From Bremia lactucae (Eukaryota; Oomycota; Peronosporomycetes; Peronosporales; Peronosporaceae), in assembly GCF_004359215.1 (NCBI RefSeq), contig NC_090611.1, positions 5,980,278 through 6,010,293 of the forward strand: a DNA stretch of 30,016 nucleotides, written 5' to 3'. Below are positions 8,799-17,125 of the stretch, in pieces (position 1 is the first letter of the stretch; the number at the start of each line of letters is the position of its first letter). The notes under the pieces were generated by a model. The model had not been told where the DNA came from. It saw only the letters and a list, made by a program, of their open reading frames with translations, and did not search any database. Position numbers and translations under genes: made by a program.

Positions 8799-9270
8799 TG
8801 TAATGGGGCACACATCGGTTGGAGAACCGTTGTTGTGGTTGTGGTACATTTACTTTATGGGTAAAATACCCTTTTATCTAATTTTAAAATAGTTAGTTAC
8901 TTAATTCCCATTTATTATGGGTAACAAATGTGGTCGCCACCAGATATAAATCAGGGTAAGGTTTTTAAGATCTAAATAATTAAATAAAGTGCAAATCCTC
9001 TTTTGATCTTAAAGCGTTAAGTGCCTTCCTAAGGCTTGCGCATTGATCTGTAAGAGATAGAAGCCTTTCTAAGGAATATCCTCTTGGGCACTAGTTGCCA
9101 CTTGGCTCTACGAACCCCTGAATCCCTTGAACTAGGATTCCTTAAGTTTTAATAGCTTGTACAACTCCCTGAGTTGTTAAACCCATTAGTTCAATAGAAC
9201 TAAGTAACTCTCTGAGTCTGAAAGTCTTCCTCTGACGTTAGGAGCGAGATAGCTCCGCTGCTCCGCTACA
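8799..9270 (+). repeat. 5' LTR, 472 bp, gypsy family B
   Basis: It begins TGTAATGGGG and ends CCGCTACA. From about 8932 it aligns with the 3' LTR, with long shared blocks such as TAAAGCGTTAAGTGCCTTCC. Near its 3' end an 8-bp unit GCTCCGCT is duplicated (9253-9268) relative to the other LTR. The first 130 bp have no counterpart in the 3' LTR. Confidence 0.85.
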
Positions 9271-9272
9271 CC

Positions 9273-9281
9273 TGGTAGCAC
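9273..9281 (+). other. Primer-binding site, probably initiator-Met tRNA
   Basis: TGGTAGCAC starts two bases after the LTR. TGGTAGCA is complementary to the 3' end of a eukaryotic initiator methionine tRNA (ending UGCUACCA), a common primer for gypsy elements. The match is short, so the tRNA identity is tentative. Confidence 0.5.
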
Positions 9282-9330
9282 TCGTAGTCAATCTACGCCT
9301 GAGTCTTTACAAGACTAAGCCCTCACGAAA

Positions 9331-10134
9331 ATGGAAGAGGTTCCAGAATTGTCAGAAGCGCATAGCGCCGCTTATGTAAAGCTCAAAACCTTATTTGGGC
9401 TTGAGCACGTGGAATTTATTATCTCCCAGGGACCAGAGGTCCTGCATGCAAGGCTTGAAGCCTTCGTGCGGTACGAAGCCTCCCTAATCGGTCAGGAACA
9501 GGACCACTTAGCGGCATCTATGCCAACCCGGTACATCTCTGTTCCTGACTCAGAGCCGAGGGGTCGCCCTCTAACTGTAAATGTGAAGACATTTGAGGGA
9601 AAGTGGAAAAAAACTCCCTTTTTGGATTAAGCAGATAGAAATATCCATTGATTCCGCCTTGTTCTTAATAGAACGGCAAAAGGTGATTATGGCCATTTCC
9701 AAACTTGGAGGTAGAGCCTTGGAGTGAGCACTATCGTGCAGCACGTCCATAAACAACGCTTTTCCCTCATGGGATTCGCTGAAACAGCAAATGACCAGCA
9801 TGTTTGCACCGCTTGATCAGGCTTTTCGTATGCGAGCACGGCTCCTAGCGACTCGACAGGGTAAAAGAAGTCTAGGGGACTTTATCCAGGAGTTGAGAAC
9901 TTTCATTGCATCTATGCATCAAGACCCGGTGCAAGAAGCAATTGTAGTGATCATCTTTATGGGGGTCTCAATGAGGGCGTTGCCCGGACGGAATTGTTCC
10001 GATCTCATCCGGCTACGTTCGAAGAGGCAGTTGCCATAGCGCTACGCGCCGAGTTCGGCTTTAAGTCTGCTCGCGTTAGCACGCCTGTTTACCGAACAAG
10101 CTCTTCGAGCACATGGGTTCCGTCTAATAGAGCG
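9331..10134 (+). pseudogene. gag: gag polyprotein of family B, broken
   Basis: The ATG at 9331 opens a gag frame ([15 protein letters not shown]). It ends at 9630 after a frameshift near the A-rich run at 9607-9614. The reading continues in another frame (KVIMAISKLGGRALE), is stopped by TGA at 9725-9727 where a tryptophan codon is expected, and resumes as FAPLDQAFRMRARLL and GKRSLGDFIQELRTFIASM. A second frameshift near 9961 moves it to GVARTELFRSHPATFEEA. The tryptophan/arginine-rich gag core and the FEEAVAIAL block are typical of retrotransposon gag (structural capsid). It cannot make a full-length protein. Confidence 0.78.
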
Positions 10135-10139
10135 TACCT

Positions 10140-10724
10140 ATGGATTTAAGCCTCGTTGAGGAAGGAGAAGAGGCTCTTCAAGCTGTGGAACAGCATAAGA
10201 CCATCCGTAGATGTTATATGTGCGGAAGCACGAAATATTTACGCCCTGCCTGCCCTCTTCGAAATTCGCATAAAGCTCGAAAAAGCTCCAACTCCGACCT
10301 ATACCAGAGATCTGGTAAGGGTGAGAATAAACAGAACCTAGCCCCAATTAGCTCGGTGCTCAATGGCACCGGGCGAGAGTACAAGCCTGGCTTGCTAGTC
10401 GCTCAAGCGACTGTAAAGGGCTTTGATAACCCGTGGTCAATTTTAATTGACTCGAGAGCGTCTTGCAATTATGCTCGACGTCTTTCCCTCGAAGGAAGTC
10501 AACAATACGTTGAAGCGCTTGAAGCGCATGAAGGTAATACAATCACTGTTCGCTTAGCGACTGGGACTCGTGTCACTGTTTCCAAAGTTCCATTGAACTT
10601 AAGTATAAAGCTTTTGGACTTTGACAGTATGGAACGCTTTCTCGTTCTTGATTTGGATTCGAGATATGAACTCATCCTTGGTATGGCCTGGTTAGAAGCC
10701 AGTGAGTCGGGGCGAAGACGGTGA
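10140..10724 (+). pseudogene. Zinc knuckle and aspartic protease of family B
   Basis: A 194-codon open stretch. The nucleocapsid knuckle at 10212-10253 reads CYMCGSTKYLRPAC; the histidine of CCHC is replaced by tyrosine. The protease begins near 10385. Its catalytic motif is ILIDSRAS (Asp at 10449-10451) where D-S/T-G-A-S is expected, so the glycine is arginine. The expected second half, LDLDSRYELILGMAWL, is present. Retroviral-type proteases work as dimers to cut the Gag-Pol precursor. Both key motifs carry one damaging change, so the copy is presumed inactive. Confidence 0.78.
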
Positions 10725-10935
10725 ATTGGACTATTCACCTACAATTGGCGCAGCATGTGACTTGTCTACGTCACCAGCAATGGTATCAGCAGATGGCACA
10801 TTCCAGTCACCTAGGAGGTGACTTGATCCTCACAGTAGACGCGTTAGCGTCTACTACAACGTTTGCATTATTAGCAGCTGCACGGATATTCGTATCTATG
10901 GCTCGATCCTGGCACTGCCAAACCCGAATTGGCTT
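10725..10935 (+). other. Protease-RNase H junction where RT has been deleted
   Basis: The sequence holds part of the protease-RT linker (TVDALASTTTFALLAAA, about 10833-10880) and then passes straight to the end of the RT connection (near 10905, LALPN-like) and RNase H. About 1 kb encoding RT fingers, palm with the YxDD box, and thumb is missing. The linker contains strong stem-loops at 10806-10822 and 10834-10855. Confidence 0.7.
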
Positions 10936-11330
10936 TTAGATGTCGTCTATGACTCATCAGGTTTTGCCATTGGCAGTGCTCTGATACAAACAGATGTTGA
11001 TGGGCACGAAAGTGTTATTGCATTCAAGTCTAGACAGCTTGGAGCTGCGGAAAAGAACTACCCAGTTCATGACAAAGAGTTACTTGCTATGAAGTATGCT
11101 CTCGTCAAATTTAGAGTTCATCTGCTCGGCTCTAAGCAGTTTGTGATATATAAAGATCACGCGTCATTACGGACGGCGACTAAGTCGCCCCATCTCTCAC
11201 AGAGAATGGCCCGATGGCTATCCTTTTTTTGCGGAATACGACTTCGTGGTGAAGTATAGACCCGGCAAGCAGAATGCTTTGGTCGATGCGTTATCACACA
11301 GGCCGGATTATGAGCTTTCTCATTTAACGA
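10936..11330 (+). pseudogene. RNase H domain of family B pol
   Basis: The frame 10936-11259 encodes DVVYDSSGFAIGSALIQ, then NYPVHDKELLAMKYAL, FRVHLLGSKQFVIYKDHASL and HLSQRMARWLSFF. These hold the Asp, Glu and Asp of the gypsy RNase H active site. A one-base shift in a run of seven T (11224-11230) moves the reading to the frame giving YRPGKQNALVDALSHRPD, the conserved end of the domain. RNase H removes the RNA strand during reverse transcription. Confidence 0.82.
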
Positions 11331-12640
11331 CTATCTCGTCACCTATTCCTGAATTAATGCATTCGGCTTGCGCCAAGGATGAGCAGTGTGTTGCTCTGCT
11401 ACGAGCTTTAAGGAACTCGGATTCAGGTATTAAATTGCCGGAACGTTGCGTGCAAGGTTACATCTATTTTCTATCGATAACAATCTGTTGCTTTATTGCA
11501 CAGACATCGCTGACCCTCCGCGTGTCGTTGTTCCTCATAATGAGGATTTTAAGTACCGAATCCTCTACGAGGCACACGATACTGTCCTTGGTGGTCATCT
11601 CGGTAGAAAAAAGACCTACGGCTCTATAAGCCAGAGTTATTGGTGGCCCAAACTTTATAAATGGGTCAGCACACATGTTCGCACATGCGAAACGTGCCAA
11701 CGGGTTAAACCTCGGCGCATGCTGCTGCGCCACTGGCGAGTCTTCCCGTTCCACAGGTTGCTGGGAGTCCATTAGTATGGATTTTGTTTTCGGTCTACCA
11801 AAAGATTCAGCCGGTAACTTCGGTATAGTGGTCTTTGTTGACCGTTTGAGCAAAATGGCTAACTAAGCGGCCATGCCGGATTCCATTGATGGAAAGGGTA
11901 AAGCTAAGCTATTTATCGATCGCGTGTTTCGATAACATGGTTTGCCAGTGGCAATTGTCTCTGATCTGGACCCCCGTTTCACAGGTAAATTCTGGAAATC
12001 AATTTTCCGAGTGCTTGGCACCAGATTGGATATGTCCACTCCGGACCATCCGCAGACCGATGGTCAAACTGAACGTATCAATTGCGTCATTGAAGACGTT
12101 TTACGCAGCGTGTACCACAGCGCTGGAGCTCAATGCTCCCAGTGGTAGAGTTTGCGTTAAATAACGGTGTTCATGCCTCTACAGGCTATACTCCGTTCTA
12201 TGTAAACGGTCTTACCCACCCACACGTTCCATTAACGATACCACTGCGTGGTTCAGGGCTTGGTAGGGGAGAATTCGCCGATAGACTTGCTGATATCAGC
12301 CCTGTTACCGTTCGGAAACAAGTAAGCGTGTTTCTCGCGACACAATTTTAGTGTCTTAAGACTTGTAAGGGATACGATGGCTGATAGCCAAGACAAACAA
12401 AAAGAACAAGCAGATGCCAAAGGCTGAAGCTGTATTAATTTCTATATGGTCGGAAACCGAGTTTTACTAAACGCTAAAAACCTACCTACCAACTTGGTTT
12501 CCGCGGTCTTCAAGACCAAATTGCGCCCGCGCTTTATTGGACCATTTACGGTCGTGGCCAAGAAGGGCCTAGCTTATTCGCTAAACCTTCCCAGCAAGCT
12601 GCGTACACACCCAGTGTTTACGTTGGCTTGCTTAAGCCAT
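11331..12640 (+). pseudogene. Integrase of family B pol
   Basis: The H2C2 zinc-binding region lies at about 11560-11710 (GGHLGRKKTYG then CETCQRVKP). The DDE core follows: SMDFVFGLPKD (first Asp, 11774 region), AIVSDLDPRFTGKFWKSIF (second Asp, about 11960) and TDGQTERINCVIEDVLRS (Glu, about 12070). Next come LPVVEFALNNGVHASTGY and the C-terminal strand-rich part LRPRFIGPFTVVAKKG with LRTHPVF (to 12640). All three catalytic acids survive, but at least four frameshifts (near 11440, 11715, 11865 and 12130) and stops prevent expression. Confidence 0.85.
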
Positions 12641-13132
12641 ATCAGGACCCTTCCCACGTGGACTTGGAGGCGCTTGCACCGAGACAGGCGGTCGTGCCGG
12701 ACCCTTCCCACGTGGACTTGGAGGCGCTTGCGCCGAGACAGGCGGTCGTGCCGCAGATTGCTGCATCCTCACCAGGATATCCAACTGGCCCTCTAAACGA
12801 GGCTGCTGACGCTCCAGCGTCGAAAGATGGTCCCAAATTGCCTCAAAAGTGCTCTAAACCCGAGCAAGGACCTCACAAAGAAGTTGCACCTCGTGCCGTA
12901 GAGCATCAAATGCTTCCGCCGAAATTTTGGCCCCCTCCCGCGCTGCTTGATTCGTGGGGGAACCTTCAGTTTCATGTGGAAAAACTTTTAAAGCGACGTC
13001 GTCGTGAGGGTCAATATCAGTATCTGGTGAAGTGGCTAGGGTACCCCTCTTCTGAAAACTTTTGGGATTCCGAGGTATCTCTTCGGCAAGATTGCCCGTA
13101 CGCCGTTGACGTTCTTGAGCACCGAGCTCAGG
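12628..13132 (+). pseudogene. pol C-terminus with chromodomain, family B
   Basis: A proline-rich linker is followed by a chromodomain at 12961-13132: LQFHVEKLLKRRRREGQYQY, LVKWLGYPSSENFWDSE and a final helix DVLEHRAQ. The aromatic cage positions (F/Y, W, W) of chromodomains can be recognised. Chromodomains at the end of gypsy integrases direct insertion toward particular chromatin. The open frame runs on to 13509, but after 13132 I see no domain, and the opposite strand carries a more protein-like frame. Confidence 0.82.
12646..12753 (+). repeat. 54-bp tandem duplication before the chromodomain
   Basis: Two adjacent 54-bp units (12646-12699 and 12700-12753) differ at one position. Each encodes the 18 residues DPSHVDLEALAPRQAVVP in the same frame, so the linker between integrase and chromodomain grew by 18 residues without breaking the frame. 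Confidence 0.92.
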
Positions 13133-13505
13133 GTCAACTTGCGTCAAACGACGCTTCCCACCCCCTAAACGTGGGATTAGGTGGATCTATAGTCTCAGTG
13201 CGGCTTCGATCCATGGTTGTACGGTCAACCGAAGCACTGAAATATCGGCTAGGCCATTCTTCGTTTTGTGGCATAAATGCCAAACGTGACTGGCCTTTGG
13301 CCTTAAACTTAGCGAAATCGAAGCGAAGCTTCCGTTTCAAACGAGCATTAGCCATATCCGCAGACTCTCTGATATTCCAAATATTACGAAGGCGGCGGGC
13401 CCGGTGGACCCAGTTCTCAGATGAGACTTCGTTTTCACTCCTTGTTTCGTTTGGAAACAAAACGATCGGAATTTTCCTCATGGAGGTCACCGAATCCCCA
13501 CGGGC

Positions 13506-14021
13506 TTAATCACGTAAACGTGTCAGGTACTGACTTCGCGTCACTACCTTTGGCGTAAGGTATTGCTCAAGAAGAACGTCGCGAGCAGCGATCTCCTCCG
13601 GCGTCCTCGCCGGGTCACCGGAGACCCAGATGCCCAAGCTGTGACCCGCTATCTCTTTGAGACGCTCGTCCGCACTAAGCGGAGTGAATCTATATTCACT
13701 ATGAGCTTTAGCTTTCGCTATCTCGGCAGCTCGACGACGAGCTCTTTCCTCTACGAGGATTTTCTGCTCTTGCTCTTCATCGAGAGGATTCGTAATGATG
13801 TTTGTCTCAGGGTCCCGTGTCCTGCTCAATGCAGTTGAGACATCAGCGTCACCACGTTCTGGGAACGGATACGGAGCCCGCCGAAGTTCATCCAGAGGAG
13901 AAGGCGTGTAAGAGCGACACTTTTTCTCCTCATTCTCTGATGGAGAGTGTTATTCAAAGTCCATCATTCCCTCATCGTCGAGGAAGGTGCTAAGAGTCTG
14001 TGACTCACGCTTGATTGTCAT
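13506..14021 (-). pseudogene. Antisense ORF between chromodomain and 3' LTR
   Basis: On the minus strand a frame of 171 codons runs from an ATG at 14019-14021 to TAA at 13506-13508. One in-frame TAA (13950-13952) interrupts it. The product is acidic then basic: it begins MTIKRESQTLSTFLDDE, has a charged, helix-prone stretch near DEEQEQKILVEERARRRAA, and ends YLTPKVVTRSQYLTRLRD. The clean reading frame suggests a once-coding gene. Antisense ORFs at this position are known in some plant Ty3/gypsy elements. Function unknown; it might instead be a captured host fragment. Confidence 0.5.
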
Positions 14022-14082
14022 GAGACAAAGGAAAGAAAAACACAACCGAACGGTCAGCTGTTTAAGTTCCAACCTCAAAAAA

Positions 14083-14161
14083 GAATTAAAAATAGATTTT
14101 GGCCGCCAGATTTATATCGCCGCCAGATATAAATCTGGCGGCCAAAATCTATTTTTAATTC
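14083..14161. repeat. Perfect 35-bp inverted repeat at the 5' edge of the 3' LTR
   Basis: The left arm 14083-14117 and right arm 14127-14161 are exact reverse complements around the 9-base spacer CGCCGCCAG. The core GCCGCCAGATATAAATCTGG is itself nearly palindromic, so a second hairpin (around 14119-14142) overlaps the first. In the 5' LTR the corresponding site reads CGCCACCAGATATAAATC directly followed by AGGGTAAGG, without the inverted arm. Confidence 0.92.
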
Positions 14162-14473
14162 GCTAGGGTAGGGTTTTGAGATTTAAATAATCAAAGAAAG
14201 TGCAGTTTCCCTTTTGATTTTAAAGCGTTAAGTGCCTTCCTAAGGCTCGCGCATTGATCTGTAAGAGATAGAAGCCTTTCTAAGGTATATCCTCTTGGGC
14301 ACTAGTTGCCACTTGGTTCTACGAACCCCTGAATCCCTTGAACTAGGATTCCTTAAATTTTTAAAGCTTGTACGACCCCCTGTGTTGTTAAACCCATTAG
14401 TTCAATAGAACTAAGTAACTCTCTGAGTCTAAAATGCTTCCTCTGACTTTAGGAGCGAGGTAGCTCCGCTACA
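14118..14473 (+). repeat. 3' LTR of family B, 5'-truncated
   Basis: About 356 bases align with the 5' LTR from the CCAGATATAAATC block to the terminal CTACA, followed by the CTCAC duplication. The expected first 130 bases, including TGTAATGG, are absent and replaced by the arm of the inverted repeat. No clear polypurine tract is seen before it. Confidence 0.8.
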
Positions 14474-14478
14474 CTCAC
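14474..14478. repeat. Right target-site duplication CTCAC
   Basis: CTCAC directly follows the terminal CA of the 3' LTR and matches the five bases before the 5' LTR (8794-8798). Confidence 0.85.
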
Positions 14479-14650
14479 GGCACGCTTGGCGAACGTGTTC
14501 TATAAGATTGCAGCGTGTGATAAAAACTTGGTTGCAATTGATGAAAGATGACATTTTCTCTGAGAAAGTGGTGGATTTTAAAAAAATCATTGGCTGGGAT
14601 TTAGTAAAAAGCGGGCTAAAAATTATTGTAATATTGAAATTTTTGTTCAA
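14479..14650 (-). pseudogene. N-terminal part of the MULE transposase, separated by the gypsy insertion
   Basis: The minus-strand frame includes SFINCNQVFITRCNLIEHV and reaches RQAC at the insertion point. Deleting 8799-14473 and one CTCAC copy joins it in frame to RES-G-stop-G-MSIKRSDGDKQVLLGC on the other side, the expected continuation of the MULE N-terminal domain. Upstream the frame stays open to about 14690 without an ATG. The true start is lost or lies in overwritten sequence, because a gag fragment on the plus strand begins at 14651. Confidence 0.75.
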
Positions 14651-14980
14651 GTGTCTGACAAGGTGTTTATCAAGTTTGGCCTCACATCTTTAGTAGTCAC
14701 GTTAGAGCCCGTAGGTTTAATGGACGTGATCCCGGGCGAACCGGAGGCCTTTACAGTAACCACTGAGTCGGGCGATGACGCCGTCGTATGCCAGGCACCT
14801 TCAATTATATATGCTATATATTTATATAAATTGCAGGTGACGCACTCCCCACAGTAGACGCTAATGCGTCTACTGACACATTTGCATCACTAGTATGCAC
14901 TGAGCCATGCAGCTGCGAGCTTTGCGGCTTCACAGGCTACGGCTGCACAGGCTTCGATATTATGCGCAATTCCGGGTGGT
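14651..14980 (+). pseudogene. gag N-terminal fragment and protease-RT linker fragment (gypsy)
   Basis: The plus-strand frame 14651-14857 gives LTSLVVTLEPVGLMD and PGEPEAFTVTTESGDDAVV. The fragment at 25255-25430 repeats this pattern (TSLIVTLE, then DSAPGDSAAFTV) next to LTR sequence, so it probably marks the 5' coding end of a gypsy gag. From about 14850 the reading TVDANASTDTFASL matches the protease-RT linker of the family B element (10833-10880). The two pieces are joined by an internal deletion. Confidence 0.5.
14852..14875. repeat. 10-bp stem-loop in linker fragment
   Basis: CAGTAGACGC, loop TAAT, GCGTCTACTG: a perfect 10-bp stem. The equivalent site in the family B element (10834-10855) has a 9-bp stem with loop GTTA, so the hairpin is conserved between copies. 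Confidence 0.9.
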
Positions 14981-15100
14981 CATTGTACCGCCCTCCGTGG
15001 TTATCGATCGAGGTACCTCCTGGTGGTTGTTCCGTCTTAACCACTCGTCCCCTGGGGTCGGTAAAATAGAGCGAATGTAGAGCAACGTGATTATGGGGCC

Positions 15101-15290
15101 GAGTCATCTTGTGATGACTCAATGGACGACAATAACTCTAGTGATGTCAGAAAACATCACCAGGAACAAAGTGATCGCAAAAGTACTTCGGTAAGCATAC
15201 TACTGATGGTGCTAGTATGCATAAATAGGGGCGGAATGATTCTTAGGATCATTCCAAGACAAATGTTAGCGTTAACGTTAACATGAACCA
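15101..15290. repeat. Cluster of perfect stem-loops
   Basis: In 190 bp there are GAGTCATC/GATGACTC (15101-15120), GTGATGT/ACATCAC (near 15140-15160), GCATACTA/TAGTATGC (15195-15220), GGAATGAT/ATCATTCC (15233-15255), and the palindrome GTTAACGTTAAC close to the end. No protein-like frame covers this interval, and it lies between gypsy fragments. Confidence 0.8.
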
Positions 15291-15561
15291 ACGGGAGAGG
15301 GACTGCAATGTTTCGCGATTTGCTTCCAATAAGAAGCCCTGGTTTCTCTCTAAGGGCAACTTAACTCGTTCGTCTGGTATGACCAACGATCGATACCAAA
15401 TTTTGTTATTCAACTCATCCAGGCTTCACAAGCTAGAGGACGACACGGAATTCTTCATCGATGCCTTTTCCGGCATCGATGATACAGTTGTAAGCGGGCA
15501 AGGGTTTCACTCCTTTGTTTCAAGCTTAGAAAAGCATTCGTACACTATGTGCAAAGCATAG
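15283..15561 (+). CDS. Unidentified 92-codon ORF next to a gypsy 3' end
   Basis: An ATG-started frame (MNQRERDCNVSRFASNKKPW) without a domain I recognise. It contains FFIDAFSGIDD over the 10-bp stem-loop at 15456-15481, and a similar sequence (EIFIDAF) occurs near 18222. It lies beyond the minus-strand chromodomain and antisense to that element. This is the same relative position as the antisense ORF of the family B element, but I see no sequence similarity between the two. It may simply be non-coding repeat sequence. Confidence 0.25.
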   Translation: MNQRERDCNVSRFASNKKPWFLSKGNLTRSSGMTNDRYQILLFNSSRLHKLEDDTEFFIDAFSGIDDTVVSGQGFHSFVSSLEKHSYTMCKA

Positions 15562-15653
15562 GCCCCATGGCCTGACTTGATAACATTTTGCTTTCCGTGA
15601 TCGCTTTAAGAGACGGACTGTAGTCAGTGGACGCTACAAGCTGAACCGTGTGT

Positions 15654-16610
15654 TTATCGAGGCAGGCTTGACTTGCCTCTAGTGTAGGTCTCGTCGTACT
15701 GTTGAACGAGATCCGGAGCGTCCATCAGTTGGGAACAAGTTTCACAACTATCATGCGAGGGTCGATAGCCTCGCCATCGATCGTTTGAACCCCATTCACC
15801 CCATGGTGGTTCAAAAAGCGTTCAACTAGGAAACACTTTTCACCACTCAAATCTGAATGGATAGGGAGGGGGAGGAAAAATCGGGTTCGCCTTATTCGCA
15901 GAACCCGAGTCAGCATTGTGACTTGGATCTCATCCTCCATTATTTACGGAAGTACATTGATCAAGAACGATCCCGCCGTCGCGAATTGGCGATGACAGTT
16001 GACGGTGTTTCTCGTGAAAAGTTGCAAAGACGCTGAGCACTAGTTTCGGTTGATCAACTGAAAAGCGATAGTCCCTTCAAAACGAGCTGGCGACAGCCTT
16101 TCGAAAGCTTTCATCCTTGTTGGAAGGAATTGAACTCTAGTTCGTGAAGGTCAGACTCGGTCCCGAGACTATCATAATTGTCTCGGGGCCATCAGGCTTT
16201 GGCTCAGAGCCATCAGGCATTGGCGGATACCTTAGACCGTGCCGGGATAATGCGGAACCGGAAAACGTCTCGTACTGATGGAATGGCGGATTCGCCCGGC
16301 AAAATCGTAGGATGCGTACGCATCCTACGAGGCAGCATGATCGTGTACACATTGCCTTGGCAGTGCAGTACACGAAACGGGCCGATATGCCTGAGCGAAA
16401 CTTTTTTACTGCCTACATTCGTCACTACATGTTTTGGTAGGTTTAGCGTAGACAGTAGGACTAGATCATTAATATTAAATGAGATAATGTTTGCTCTTCC
16501 ATTTTTGTCAGAGCTCAGTTCCTGTCGGTCCACCGCATCAGCAAAAGACCCTGTATGAAACAGATCATTGCTTCTCTAGCCAACAGGAATTCTATTGCTG
16601 ACTCGTTTTT
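15654..16610 (-). pseudogene. gypsy integrase C-terminus and chromodomain
   Basis: Minus-strand reading starts near 16610 (AREAMICFIQG), continues as DRQELSSDKNGRANIISF and NDLVLLSTLNLPKHVVTNVG, then SLRHIGPFRVLHCQGNVYTI and RRMRTHPT. This is the integrase C-terminal region of a gypsy family distinct from family B. The chromodomain follows: CFLVERFLNHHGVNGVQT (about 15780-15830), then after a frameshift DAPDLVQQYDETYTRG, ending at TAA 15654-15656. No integrase core precedes it on this strand; instead a gag N-terminus (16638-16786) does. Confidence 0.8.
16305..16330. repeat. 26-bp perfect palindrome in the integrase C-terminal coding region
   Basis: The half-site TCGTAGGATGCGT is followed by its exact reverse complement with no spacer. 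On the minus strand it encodes part of RRMRTHPT, a block conserved in gypsy integrases, so the palindrome arises from codon choice over a conserved motif. Confidence 0.95.
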
Positions 16611-16637
16611 GTTTTGGCTTCAGTGTGACCGGTGCGC

Positions 16638-16786
16638 AACGCCTATGCGAACTAAGCACATATGAATCGTAATCTTGATCTTAAAGGCCAAGATCTGACA
16701 CGTTCGACCATGTGGACAAACCAAACTTTACTTTTGTCGAATCGTCATCGATGCGGTGAGATTCTATGGCATCTTCTGATTCGATG
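16638..16786 (-). pseudogene. gag: gag N-terminal fragment in inverted orientation
   Basis: Minus-strand reading gives STKVKFGLSTW and, after a shift, MVERVRSWPLRSRL. This matches DATKVKFVMSNMVERAKSWA encoded on the minus strand at 23421-23543, where it runs on normally into the rest of gag. Here it abuts a plus-strand gag segment that starts at almost the same gag position, so it is a head-to-head junction. Confidence 0.7.
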
Positions 16787-17125
16787 AACCACTTCACATC
16801 AAGTCACCTTCGAGTCAGGAAACCCTTTGAGCCACAACGTTCCGAAATCAGGGCTCGATCAGAGCTCCGATATTCGAAGCAGGGTAAGCGTGACCTACAC
16901 GCTTATTCCCAGCACACACGATACCTTTTAACTTGGATTGTGAGTCATTCAGCTGATAAACAAATACAGGTTACTGTGTTTATCAAGGGTCTTGCGGACG
17001 GTCCTGTCAAGACCCACCTATTCAGACACGAATCAGAGACGCTTGATCAAGCGATCTCAATAGCGGAACAGGAGAGCTTCAGCCTGAAACAGGCTTTCTT
17101 CAATATCGTTTACCGAGACAAATAG
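16787..17125 (+). pseudogene. gag: gag central segment (plus arm of the mirrored pair)
   Basis: The frame encodes RKPFEPQRSEIRARSELRYS, GKRDLHAYSQHTRYLL and a block containing VFIKGLADGPVKTHLFRHES, then LDQAISIAEQESFSLKQA. This is the typical gypsy gag core. The reading stops at TAG after FNIVYRDK. The last 61 codons are identical in protein sequence to the minus-strand copy at 23085-23270, and both share the same stop. Confidence 0.85.

Larger units (their letters stand above)
8799..14473 (+). mobile_element. Chromodomain Ty3/gypsy retrotransposon inserted in the MULE gene, inactive, RT deleted
   Basis: A 5.7-kb element bounded by CTCAC duplications. Its order is LTR (8799-9270), PBS, gag, CCHC knuckle, aspartic protease, RNase H, integrase and chromodomain, then an antisense ORF and a 5'-truncated LTR (about 14118-14473). 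The placement of integrase after RNase H marks it as Ty3/gypsy, and the C-terminal chromodomain as a chromovirus-like lineage. Fragments of the same family occur at 28256 (protease). Multiple frameshifts, stops and the loss of the whole RT make it non-autonomous. The shared LTR portions differ at roughly 15 of 260 aligned positions plus an 8-bp duplication, so the insertion is not recent. Confidence 0.88.

Noticed and set aside
10138..10347. Minus-strand ORF over the zinc knuckle of family B.
   Set aside because: The plus strand carries the recognisable knuckle and protease.
13134..13490. 118-codon minus-strand and matching plus-strand frames after the chromodomain.
   Set aside because: Neither shows a motif. 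The minus-strand frame 13506-14021 is the only one here with a protein-like composition and a plausible start.
16213..16558. Plus-strand ORF of 126 codons (16178-16558).
   Set aside because: The minus strand here clearly encodes the integrase C-terminus, so the plus frame is a shadow.
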